NCBI GenBank assembly: GCA_009885605.1
Contig: VFKK01000252.1
Location: 1 to 16,516 of the forward strand
DNA length: 16,516 nt
DNA from: Cyclobacteriaceae bacterium
Lineage (GTDB): Bacteria; Bacteroidota; Bacteroidia; Cytophagales; Cyclobacteriaceae
Direction: 5' to 3'
The notes below the pieces were generated by a model. It was not told the DNA's origin, ran no database searches, and saw only the letters and a list, made by a program, of their open reading frames with translations. This document shows positions 1 to 7,256 of this stretch, in pieces (the stretch's first letter is position 1; each line of letters begins with the position of its first letter). A program made the translations under genes and the position numbers.

Positions 1-593
1 TGCCCTTGATTTTCTTTGATAGGATTTGTAGCGGAATAGCTACTACCAAATTCATCACCAACGATTATGAAAGTTCCTTTGATGCTACCAGACATTTACT
101 TCATCAAGGCTGCAGAAAAATAGCATTTTTGATGCTGGGCAAAGAGCTTTCGATTACTAAGGAAAGACACCGCGGGTATGCGGATGCGATCAAAGAAGCC
201 GGATTGGAACCAGATCCATTGTTCAATATCACGTGCAGCCAAAATGAAGAGGAAAACATTGAATTAATCCGGGATCTGCTTTTGTCAGATAATAGGCCTG
301 ATGGAATTTTTTCATCGATTGAAAAACTTGCTTTGTGTACCTATCAGGCTGTAAAACGCACCAATCTTAGAATTCCGGAAGATTTAAAGATCCTCAGTTT
401 TTCCAATATGAATATTGCGGGACTGCTCAATCCATCTTTGACCACGATCACTCAGCCGGCATTTACGATCGGAGAGGAGTGTGCCAAATTGCTGATCAGG
501 AAGCTCACCAGGCCAAAGCAGCCTGACTTACTTAATCAGATAATTACTGTTCCGTCCAAAATCACCATTCGATCCTCAACTGTTGCCGGGTAA
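1..593 (+). CDS. LacI-family transcriptional regulator, C-terminal part (5' end outside window)
   Basis: This is the effector-binding part of a LacI/GalR-type repressor; the first complete codon is at position 3. The visible 197 residues begin with PLIFFDRICSG, which matches the 'PvVfFDR' strand-and-turn of the periplasmic-binding-protein-like domain. They continue through NDYESSFDATRHLLHQGCRKIAF (written here only as the family's N-D-x(6)-A-x(2)-H-L-x(2)-G-x-R-x-I pattern), then RHRGYADAIKEAGL, RPDGIFSS and LTTITQPAFTIGEECAKLL, all in the usual order. The N-terminal helix-turn-helix is not in the window, so the DNA target cannot be read from the protein. The gene converges on the susCD operon and shares a bidirectional terminator with it. 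Its position next to a sugar-uptake locus, and two LacI-like palindromes upstream of that locus, suggest it regulates these genes. That link is inference. The family call is firm. Confidence 0.93.
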   Translation, partial: PLIFFDRICSGIATTKFITNDYESSFDATRHLLHQGCRKIAFLMLGKELSITKERHRGYADAIKEAGLEPDPLFNITCSQNEEENIELIRDLLLSDNRPDGIFSSIEKLALCTYQAVKRTNLRIPEDLKILSFSNMNIAGLLNPSLTTITQPAFTIGEECAKLLIRKLTRPKQPDLLNQIITVPSKITIRSSTVAG

Positions 594-599
594 TTTTTT

Positions 600-690
600 C
601 CGAAAGTTTCCGAAAAGTTCCCGCAGATTGACTCAGATAAATGCACAGAGATCCACGGATCTATTAATTATCAATTTTTATCCGTGTTAA
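600..690. repeat. Degenerate intergenic repeat remnant
   Basis: Just after the regulator's stop there are two near-identical 10-mers, CCGAAAGTTT (600-609) and CCGAAAAGTT (610-619). They are followed by a CGCAGATTGACTCAGAT-like stretch and an inverted repeat, CACGGAT (654-660) with ATCCGTG (680-686). The wording (CGCAGATT, GCACAGAGATC, CACGGAT, TATCCGTG) resembles degenerate intergenic repeats I remember from Bacteroidota genomes. That resemblance is from memory and was not tested. No reading frame of note crosses it. Confidence 0.35.
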
Positions 691-745
691 GGACTACTTG
701 AGAATATTCTACTTTTATGGTTGTTTCTCTTTCTTAATGGTAAAC

Positions 746-780
746 AAAAAAGCTGTTCCAAATTTTGAACAGCTTTTTTT
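746..780. terminator. Bidirectional intrinsic terminator between lacI-type gene and susD
   Basis: A perfect 8-bp stem, AGCTGTTC (751-758) and GAACAGCT (767-774), has an 8-nt loop. It is flanked by A6 on the left and T7 on the right, so each strand reads a stem followed by a U tract. It lies between two convergent genes: 153 nt after the regulator's stop and 25 nt after the stop of susD. It can serve both. Confidence 0.9.
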
Positions 781-804
781 CATTAAACCAAACAAGTCGA
801 TTTT

Positions 805-2481
805 TTAATAACCAGTGTTTTGAGGGAATCCCGCAGGTCCACCTTCTGCACGGTCTATCTGGTTTTGAGGGATAGGTCTTAATACATGGAAATCTTTGAT
901 GTTAGGCGCTGCTTGAGCATTGTGAAGTTTCACTCGCTGCACCAACACACCCCAACGCTTCAAATCTAACCATCTGAATTGCTCTCCGATTAGCTCCCTT
1001 GCTCTTTCTTCCATAATTAAATCGAATGTCATCTGGGCAGGAGTGATTGCCATTGCATCAGCTTTGCCAGGGAATGCCGCCCTTCTTCTAACCATATTGA
1101 TAGAAGCGGTAGCTTCAGCGATTTTTCCCTGACGGAATTGAGACTCAGCCAACAATAAGTAAGTTTCTGCCAAGCGCATAGCGATGAAATCCCTTCCTCC
1201 TTCAAACTGAGTCAAATCTACTCTTCCCGGATCCAAATGTTTTTTAAGGCCAGGAAATAAACGCTCGTCGTAGCGGCTTGGCACCAAAACCTGATACTTC
1301 TTCTTTGCCCGATCCGCCAATGACATTTCAAATCCAGGAATGTAGATCGCTGTATCGCCCTGAGCAAAAGTCACAGTTGGTTTGGACAGGTCAAAGTTGG
1401 TATTGAACGTTCCGGGTCGGTTTGAAAAAAAGACATCAATAAACGTTTTTTTATACCGGCTGTCATTTACCCGATCTGCAAATACTGTATTGATTGTGTA
1501 GGGAGTCATTCTGTATCTTTTGAAAGGACGACCATTTTGGGTATCTCTTCTCATCCCAGGTTGCACGTCATATTCCATCAGAAAGAATACATGAGAGTTA
1601 TTTCCTCCACCGTTGGTTAAAGGATCTCTTGTGTACTGAATAGCCCAGATTACTTCATTGTTGATTTCATTGCCGAACTTATAAACGTCCCCAAAGTCAG
1701 GAAGCAAAGAAAATCCGTAATTCTTGATCACATTCTGCAAAAGCGGCTCAGCAGCTGCATAGTCCGTAGGGCTGCCGCCTTCAGCAGTTGCTTTTGTCAT
1801 ATATACTTTCGCAAGCAAATTCTCAGCAACAGCACGAGTTGCTCTTCCATAGTTTACTGACTTACCAGTTGCTTCAAGATTGGGAATCGCTTCGGTAAGA
1901 TCCTGAATAATTGCCGCATATACTGCTGAAACAGGTGAACGAGTTACTGCCTTATTTGGAACTTTATTTTCAGAAAGCTGCAAATCTATCGGTCCAAAAA
2001 GCTGAACCATCAGAAAGTAGTTGTGTGCTCTGATAAACTTAACCTCCGCAATTCGTTGCTTTTTGGTGGCTTCGTTTACACCTGTCACATTCTCCGATCG
2101 ATCAATCACTGCATTACAGGTATTGATTCCCCTGTACAATTCATCCCAAAGTTCACGGACATGGCCATTTTGAGAATCAAACTCAGTGGTATATGTATTC
2201 ATGAATTTCCAGGAACCATCCGCACCATTGGTGTAGATGTCTGTACCAAACTCAGACATATTATGACCACGCTCGGTACCATACCAAGATCGTAAAGAAG
2301 TATAAGCCGCATTTACACCGTCCTCCAATCCCTTTGGGCTATTGAGGTAGTCGTTTCCGATTTGGGAGATTACATCTTCCTGAAGAGCATCCTGACATGA
2401 AAACGCTAATGAAAGCGATAATGCCAAAGCGCCTGATTTAATCCAGGTTTTCATTTTATTAGAATTAGATATTTTTTTCAT
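805..2481 (-). CDS. susD: SusD/RagB-family outer-membrane nutrient-binding lipoprotein
   Basis: This is the surface lipoprotein that caps a SusC-type TonB-dependent transporter and captures a glycan or other nutrient. The N terminus has a signal peptide ending in the lipobox LAFSC, with the lipidated Cys at residue 29, followed by acidic residues (QDALQED), as usual for surface export. Further on are the SusD hallmark FIRAHNYFLMVQLFGPI (TPR-like region), the EERARELIGEQFRWLDLKRWG stretch near the C terminus (written here by its conserved ER-x-E-L-x-GE-x-R-W-x-DL-x-RWG pattern), and the typical end GFPQNTGY. The length of 558 residues is normal. An internal ATG (residue 10, MKTWIKSG) would also leave a good signal peptide, so the start is not certain. 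The gene lies 18 nt after susC and is surely cotranscribed. Substrate specificity cannot be read from the sequence; the symbol is used in the family sense. Confidence 0.95.
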   Translation of the reverse strand: MKKISNSNKMKTWIKSGALALSLSLAFSCQDALQEDVISQIGNDYLNSPKGLEDGVNAAYTSLRSWYGTERGHNMSEFGTDIYTNGADGSWKFMNTYTTEFDSQNGHVRELWDELYRGINTCNAVIDRSENVTGVNEATKKQRIAEVKFIRAHNYFLMVQLFGPIDLQLSENKVPNKAVTRSPVSAVYAAIIQDLTEAIPNLEATGKSVNYGRATRAVAENLLAKVYMTKATAEGGSPTDYAAAEPLLQNVIKNYGFSLLPDFGDVYKFGNEINNEVIWAIQYTRDPLTNGGGNNSHVFFLMEYDVQPGMRRDTQNGRPFKRYRMTPYTINTVFADRVNDSRYKKTFIDVFFSNRPGTFNTNFDLSKPTVTFAQGDTAIYIPGFEMSLADRAKKKYQVLVPSRYDERLFPGLKKHLDPGRVDLTQFEGGRDFIAMRLAETYLLLAESQFRQGKIAEATASINMVRRRAAFPGKADAMAITPAQMTFDLIMEERARELIGEQFRWLDLKRWGVLVQRVKLHNAQAAPNIKDFHVLRPIPQNQIDRAEGGPAGFPQNTGY

Positions 2482-2499
2482 CGTTGAATTGCTTTGAGA

Positions 2500-5400
2500 T
2501 TAAAACTTCACGTTGATACCGAAAGTGTACTGTACCACTGGAGGCGTTACGTTAGCGGTTATTGCGCCGGACTCAACTCCCTGCTCACCATCAATGAATG
2601 TTTCAGGGTCAATTCCTTTGTGTTCTGATCGGTAATTAGAGAAAATAAAGGGATTCTGAATACTTGTATACAATCTCAGGCTGCTAAATCCAATCTTTTT
2701 CAAAGTCACATCATTGAAGGTATAACCAAAGTTGATGTTTCTGACTTTAATAAAAGTGCCATCAAAATATTGCATTGAAGAGGAGTACTTAGGGAATTCC
2801 TGATTTTCATTAGGTCTAGGGTACGCATTGGTAGGATTGTTGGGAGTCCAGTAATCTACATCCAGGTTATTGTATCGACCAAACAGGTTGTTGTTGCTTG
2901 TGTGAAAGGTAGAACTGATCATGGATCCCCATCTTCCGAATATGAAGAAAGAAAAGTCAAATCCCTTGTAAGCAAAGCGGTTTGTCATACCGATAGAGAA
3001 ATCAGGAACTGCTGAACCGAGAAATTGACGATCCAGGGAATTTATTTTTCCGTCTCCATTCAAATCTTCCACCTTGATTTCACCCGGCTTGCCACCGAAT
3101 CCGGCAGCAACGTCTTTCTCAGAAGTTTGCCAAATACCAGTTTTCTTCAAATCGTAAAAGATAGTCAGAGGTTTTCCAATAAATCTTCCTGCAGCGATGT
3201 CATCCCCATTCGGAAGAGAAATGATTTCTTCCCGGTTTCTGGTGAAAATCACATCTGTTGACCAGGTAAAATCACCTTTCTCAATATTCAGAGTAGAGAG
3301 CGAAAGTTCAATACCTCTGTTTTGGGTTTCGCCAATGTTAGTCGTAAACCCGCCAAATCCTGTTGAGTTAGGAAGAGGCTGTGGAGCCAGGAGGTCTGAT
3401 GTATTGGTGACGTAATATTCCAAACTACCCAAGATGCGACCTCTGAAGAAAGAGAAGTCAACACCTGAATTGAAAGTGGTGGAAGTTTCCCATCTCAGAT
3501 CAGGATTACCGATGGTGTTTGGTCTGTAACCAAATGCTGCGGTATTGTCCCAAGCGTAGGAAGTTCTGCCAAGTAAGGCCTGAGTTTGATACGGGTTGAT
3601 TGCCTGATTACCGATCGAGCCATAACTTACTCTCAGCTTCAATAAATCTATTTTGGTAGAATTCTTCAGGAATTCTTCCTGATGCATATTCCAGCCCAAG
3701 GCAACTGAAGGGAAATAACCAAATTTATTGTTTTCTCCGAATCGGGAACTACCGTCAGCCCTGATTGTACCTGTAACCAGGTATTTTCCTTTAAAATCAT
3801 AATTAACACGGGCCATATATGAAAGAAGTGACCATTCTACCAGGTTTGTATTGGCACCTGTGATCAGAGCAGCATCACCAAGTCTATGGTAGAGTTGTGA
3901 CGGAGCAGGGATACCCTGTACGCTGATTGTGCTTTGCTCAAATCTATCCTGCTGGAAAGACTGCAATGCAGTCAGATTTATAGTATGATTAGTTTTGAAA
4001 GTTTTATTATAAGTCAGGATATTTTCAACCGTATAGTTGAGATTGAATCGATCGTCCACACTTCCGGTTGAAGCTCCCCCTCTTCGGGCATTTGTTTGAG
4101 AACCTGTGAATCGGCCATATCTGCTGATGTTCAAATCAGGACCAAATACCAATCGATAAGTCAAACCTTTGGTGATTTCCCAACTTCCGTAAAGACTGGT
4201 AAAAGCTCTATATCTTCTGGTTTCATCAATAACTGCTCCTGGTACGATTTCAGCAAATGGGTTAGTTCTTAATCCATCGGTGGTAGGAGTGAAGATAAGA
4301 TTACCTTGATCATCGTAAGGCTTTCCAAGTGGATTCTCTGCAAGAGCTCCTCCAAGCGGATTGAAGTTTTCGCCATTTCTATCACTCCTTGTAAATAGGG
4401 TAGAAGTTCCGATTTTAATTTTCTTGTTGATTTGGTGATCCAAATTGACACGGAAAGTGAATCTGGTAAAATCCTGATTGTAGATGATACCTTCATCTTT
4501 AAAGTAGTTTCCAGAGATGAAGAAGGTAGTCTTGTCACTGCCTCCGCTGACACCGATTTGATGATTTTGAATGTTGCCCTGTTTGATCAGGCCTCCGGGA
4601 TAATCAGTACTTCTACCTAAACCAATACTTTCCAATTCGACTGGCTCAAATATTTTTGCATCTGCTTCCGGAGTAGCAGGGCCTTCTGGGTATCTACCAG
4701 TGGCTCTTCTTGATTCTCTTTTGTACTCAGCAAATTCCGACCCATTGAACACATCAATTCGGCCTAACTCCTGGCTGATACCATAATAAGAATCTAATGA
4801 AACAACTGTCTTTCCTGCAGTTCCTCTTTTGGTAGTGATCAGAACTACACCATTTGATCCTCTGGAACCATAAATGGCTGTAGCTGAAGCATCTTTCAGG
4901 ACTTCCATAGAAGTGATGTCATTTGGGTTGATGTCACCAAGTCCACCTACTGTAGGAATCCCGTCAATCACATAAAGTGGTTCGTTGGAAGCGTTGAAAG
5001 AACGACGCCCACGAATACGAACCTGTGGGGCTGAACCCGGTTTTGAACCAGCCTGAGTCACGTCCACACCTGCCGCTCTTCCTTGAAGGGCCTGACGGGC
5101 ATCGGTGATCGGTAATTCCAAGATTTCTTTGGATCCAACTGAGGAAATAGCACCGGTTAACTGACTTTTCTTTACAGTACCATACCCAACTACCACAACT
5201 TCTTCGAGATCAGACAGATCCGGACTCAGAGAAACATCGATTTGAGATTGATTACCGACAGTGACCTCAATTGGGTCGTACCCAATGAATGAAAATACGA
5301 GTACTCCATCAGAAGCTGCACTGATCGAATATTTACCATCGAGATCGGTAGTGGTTCCTTTGGTTGTCCCTTTTAACAGGATTGTGACACCCGGTAGTGG

Positions 5401-5517
5401 GGCACCCGTCTCATCAGAGACAATGCCACTCACTTGAGCTTCCTGAGCAAATGCGAAACTTGCATTTAGCATCAGGAATAGCACTACCGATAGGTAAGTG
5501 TAAAATTTTTGACGCAT
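2500..5517 (-). CDS. susC: SusC/RagA-family TonB-linked outer-membrane transporter
   Basis: This is the outer-membrane barrel that imports the ligand captured by the adjacent SusD, powered by TonB. I chose the ATG at 5515-5517 (1005 residues): it gives a clean signal peptide, MRQKFYTYLSVVLFLMLNAS, with cleavage near AFA-Q at residue 24. The frame stays open upstream to 5736, but that stretch has no protein-like features and covers the promoter and operator region. Domains in order are a carboxypeptidase-D-regulatory-like domain (about 28-98, VSGIVSDETGAPLPGVTILL), the TonB-box region EEVVVVGYGTVKKSQLTGAI (105-124), the plug with ALQGRAAGVDV and PLYVIDGIP (about 130-235), and the barrel ending in YTFGINVKF. 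There is no N-terminal STN extension, so it should not signal to an anti-sigma factor. A DLNGDGKI motif late in the barrel is common in the family. It is first in the susCD operon. Confidence 0.96.
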   Translation of the reverse strand: MRQKFYTYLSVVLFLMLNASFAFAQEAQVSGIVSDETGAPLPGVTILLKGTTKGTTTDLDGKYSISAASDGVLVFSFIGYDPIEVTVGNQSQIDVSLSPDLSDLEEVVVVGYGTVKKSQLTGAISSVGSKEILELPITDARQALQGRAAGVDVTQAGSKPGSAPQVRIRGRRSFNASNEPLYVIDGIPTVGGLGDINPNDITSMEVLKDASATAIYGSRGSNGVVLITTKRGTAGKTVVSLDSYYGISQELGRIDVFNGSEFAEYKRESRRATGRYPEGPATPEADAKIFEPVELESIGLGRSTDYPGGLIKQGNIQNHQIGVSGGSDKTTFFISGNYFKDEGIIYNQDFTRFTFRVNLDHQINKKIKIGTSTLFTRSDRNGENFNPLGGALAENPLGKPYDDQGNLIFTPTTDGLRTNPFAEIVPGAVIDETRRYRAFTSLYGSWEITKGLTYRLVFGPDLNISRYGRFTGSQTNARRGGASTGSVDDRFNLNYTVENILTYNKTFKTNHTINLTALQSFQQDRFEQSTISVQGIPAPSQLYHRLGDAALITGANTNLVEWSLLSYMARVNYDFKGKYLVTGTIRADGSSRFGENNKFGYFPSVALGWNMHQEEFLKNSTKIDLLKLRVSYGSIGNQAINPYQTQALLGRTSYAWDNTAAFGYRPNTIGNPDLRWETSTTFNSGVDFSFFRGRILGSLEYYVTNTSDLLAPQPLPNSTGFGGFTTNIGETQNRGIELSLSTLNIEKGDFTWSTDVIFTRNREEIISLPNGDDIAAGRFIGKPLTIFYDLKKTGIWQTSEKDVAAGFGGKPGEIKVEDLNGDGKINSLDRQFLGSAVPDFSIGMTNRFAYKGFDFSFFIFGRWGSMISSTFHTSNNNLFGRYNNLDVDYWTPNNPTNAYPRPNENQEFPKYSSSMQYFDGTFIKVRNINFGYTFNDVTLKKIGFSSLRLYTSIQNPFIFSNYRSEHKGIDPETFIDGEQGVESGAITANVTPPVVQYTFGINVKF

Positions 5518-5627
5518 ACGTTTTGGGGTTTTTGTTAATAAATAGATTGATGATTTGTTGAACAGACTATTAAAATGGGTTTTTAGATTTTGGTATGAGT
5601 GGCCATTTACGAAAGAATATTCGATAT

Positions 5628-5658
5628 TCAAGATAGATGAATGGTGGGTTAACGTCAA
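5628..5658 (-). promoter_or_regulatory. Candidate susC promoter
   Basis: On the minus strand, TTG (complement of 5656-5658) is followed by exactly 20 nt and then TATCTTGA (complement of 5628-5635). This approximates the Bacteroidota consensus TTG-N19-21-TAnnTTTG; the -7 element matches TAnnTT but not the final TG. The spacing is the same as at the stronger pxpA promoter in this window. The implied leader is about 110 nt. Confidence 0.45.
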
Positions 5659-5675
5659 GGCTTTATAAGTGAGAA

Positions 5676-5695
5676 CTACGGAATCGATTGCGTAG
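5676..5695. promoter_or_regulatory. LacI-family-like operator upstream of susC
   Basis: CTACGGAATCGATTGCGTAG is a 20-bp palindrome with nine of ten base pairs symmetric and a central CG, the usual form of LacI/PurR-family operators. Its minus strand reads CTACGCAATCGATTCCGTAG, which shares TACGCAATCG, then TT and CG at the same spacing, with the site at 8713-8732. It lies about 18 bp upstream of the candidate -33 element, so whether it would repress or activate is not evident. Confidence 0.6.
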
Positions 5696-5842
5696 GTAAC
5701 AATCAAAAAATCAATTAATTGGAGAATAGGTCGCACTATTTATAAATAGCAACGTTTAATGAAAAAAGCTTAATTTAATATCTTAATTATTGATATTTCA
5801 ATAATGAATGTCTGTTTAAGATGCACTATATATAAAATGAAA

Positions 5843-5871
5843 ACACCTGCTTCCGAAAGGAAAGCAGGTGT
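5843..5871 (-). terminator. Intrinsic terminator after the gfo gene
   Basis: ACACCTGCTTCC (5843-5854) pairs with GG-A-AAGCAGGTGT (5859-5871) around a GAAA loop, with one bulged A. On the minus strand the stem is followed by TTTCATTTTATATATA. It sits 21 nt after the stop codon of the oxidoreductase gene and isolates that operon from susC. Confidence 0.8.
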
Positions 5872-5892
5872 ATATAATTAAGAAAACCAATT

Positions 5893-7239
5893 TTAGATTT
5901 TAGGAGGCTCCCAGCCTTTTTCATATTCCCTTGTCCAAAGTGCCATGGCTTTTGGAGAATTGGTAATGTGACCATTTGAAGGATCGCAAATCAATTTTTC
6001 TCCGGTGCGGGAACTGATATTTGCCAAGTGGCAAAGTAAGGTACTCACTGCACCTTCCTCGATATTGGAGTTTTGCTTTTCTTTTCCACGAACTGCGTTG
6101 AAGAAATTTACCACGTGTGTAGTGCTCATGTCACCACCTCCGCCGAGTTGAGTACCGCCTTCTGATCCTCCGCCCATATTGGTTTTTACCAGCTTTCCTG
6201 ATCGGTCAAATTGCTTGTATCCGTCACGGTCCACATACACCGAACCTTCAGTTCCGTAAATAATGGTTCCCCGATCCGTTCCGTAGGTTCTGTAGTTATT
6301 CCGACTTTTACCATCCCATTGGATTACTTTGTTGTCTCCAAATTTGAAGGTAGCATCCATCGTATCGTACATCACCCATCCGTCTTCAGGGTAATGAAAT
6401 TTACCGGAAACTACCTGAACTTCGCTCGGATAATCCACTTGTAATGCCCATCTGGCTACATCCAGTTCGTGAGTTGCATTGTTTCCGGTTTCGGCAGTTC
6501 CATAATCCCAACCGTACCAGTGCCAGTTATAATCCCAGGTATCATGCATGTAAGGTTTGCGTGGTGCCGGACCCTGGAATAGTTCCCAGTCTAATCCTTC
6601 AGGGGCGGAGGCTGCTTTTGGGTTTGGAACCACTCCACGGGAATTGCTGTAGAAAGCCTTTGCCATAAATGCTTTTCCAATTGCTCCATTGTGGATGGCT
6701 GCTATAATTTCCCGGCTTTCAGGAGCTGACCGCTGCTGGTTGCCCATCTGTACCACTTTATTATATTTCTTCTGAAGTGCAATCAGCAATTCACCTTCTC
6801 GTGGATTGTGAGAGCAAGGCTTTTCAACATACACATGTTTTCCTCTTTCAAGTGCAAGCCATGTCCCCGGCGCATGCCAATGATCAGGAGTTGCATTGAT
6901 CAGCACATCCAAATCTTTGTCATCGAGCACCTTCATGATATTTTGCTCCTGCTTCGGTGCGTATGTAATGTGTTTCTCAAAGTTTTTGGCAGCCTTTGGC
7001 ATCTGAGATTTCATAGCATCGCAGATATACATCAGATTCACATTGCTTGATTGCAAACCAATTGGCTCGTAGAAAGCTCCCAATCTTCTGCCCAAACCTG
7101 CGATTGCAACATTCAGCCTGTCATTTGCGCCAATTATTCTTGCGTAGGATTTTGGTGAAAAACCAATTGCGCCCAAAGCTGAGATCCCTACGGTCGCTGC
7201 CGCAGATTTCTTGATAAATTCCCTTCGGTTATTCTTCAT
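5893..7239 (-). CDS. Tat-exported Gfo/Idh/MocA-family oxidoreductase
   Basis: This is an NAD(P)-dependent sugar oxidoreductase of the Gfo/Idh/MocA family, predicted to be exported folded with its cofactor. The N terminus has a twin-arginine signal, NNRREFIKKSAAATVG, ending near SYA (residue 33). The Rossmann fold follows: LNVAIAGLGRRLG (42-54), INATPDHWHAPGTWLALERG (114-133), and the EKP motif with the conserved lysine (139-141). NNATHELDVARWAL (253-266) supplies the family's H-x-x-D pair in the C-terminal substrate-binding domain. The length of 448 residues is normal for the exported subgroup. The gene lies 17 nt downstream of a double-DUF1080 lipoprotein gene. In known cases this pairing oxidises glycosides, typically at C3, so that a DUF1080 enzyme can cleave them. 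The substrate and the actual reaction here are inference. A cytoplasmic inositol or glucose dehydrogenase role is less likely because of the Tat signal. Confidence 0.9.
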   Translation of the reverse strand: MKNNRREFIKKSAAATVGISALGAIGFSPKSYARIIGANDRLNVAIAGLGRRLGAFYEPIGLQSSNVNLMYICDAMKSQMPKAAKNFEKHITYAPKQEQNIMKVLDDKDLDVLINATPDHWHAPGTWLALERGKHVYVEKPCSHNPREGELLIALQKKYNKVVQMGNQQRSAPESREIIAAIHNGAIGKAFMAKAFYSNSRGVVPNPKAASAPEGLDWELFQGPAPRKPYMHDTWDYNWHWYGWDYGTAETGNNATHELDVARWALQVDYPSEVQVVSGKFHYPEDGWVMYDTMDATFKFGDNKVIQWDGKSRNNYRTYGTDRGTIIYGTEGSVYVDRDGYKQFDRSGKLVKTNMGGGSEGGTQLGGGGDMSTTHVVNFFNAVRGKEKQNSNIEEGAVSTLLCHLANISSRTGEKLICDPSNGHITNSPKAMALWTREYEKGWEPPKI

Positions 7240-7256
7240 AAGTAATTTTTGGGAGG

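Larger units (their letters stand above)
5518..5892. other. 375-bp gene-free control region upstream of susC
   Basis: This A/T-rich spacer separates the gfo stop (5893) from the susC start. Reading leftward it holds the gfo terminator (5843-5871), a perfect 8-bp inverted repeat ATTATTGA/TCAATAAT with a 4-nt spacer (5786-5805), a perfect 14-bp palindrome CTATTTATAAATAG (5736-5749), the LacI-like operator (5676-5695), a candidate promoter (5628-5658), and a small inverted repeat GAATAT-TCG-ATATTC (5615-5629) touching its -7 element. About 110 nt of untranslated leader then runs to the susC ATG. I see no protein-coding signal here. Confidence 0.7.

Noticed and set aside
3020..3070. DLNGDGKI motif in SusC as a dockerin or EF-hand domain
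   Set aside because: A single such motif near the end of the barrel is common in SusC-family proteins and lacks the duplicated dockerin form.
5518..5736. 73-residue N-terminal extension of SusC
   Set aside because: The signal peptide begins at the ATG at 5517; the extension covers the candidate promoter and the operator and reads like translated noncoding DNA.
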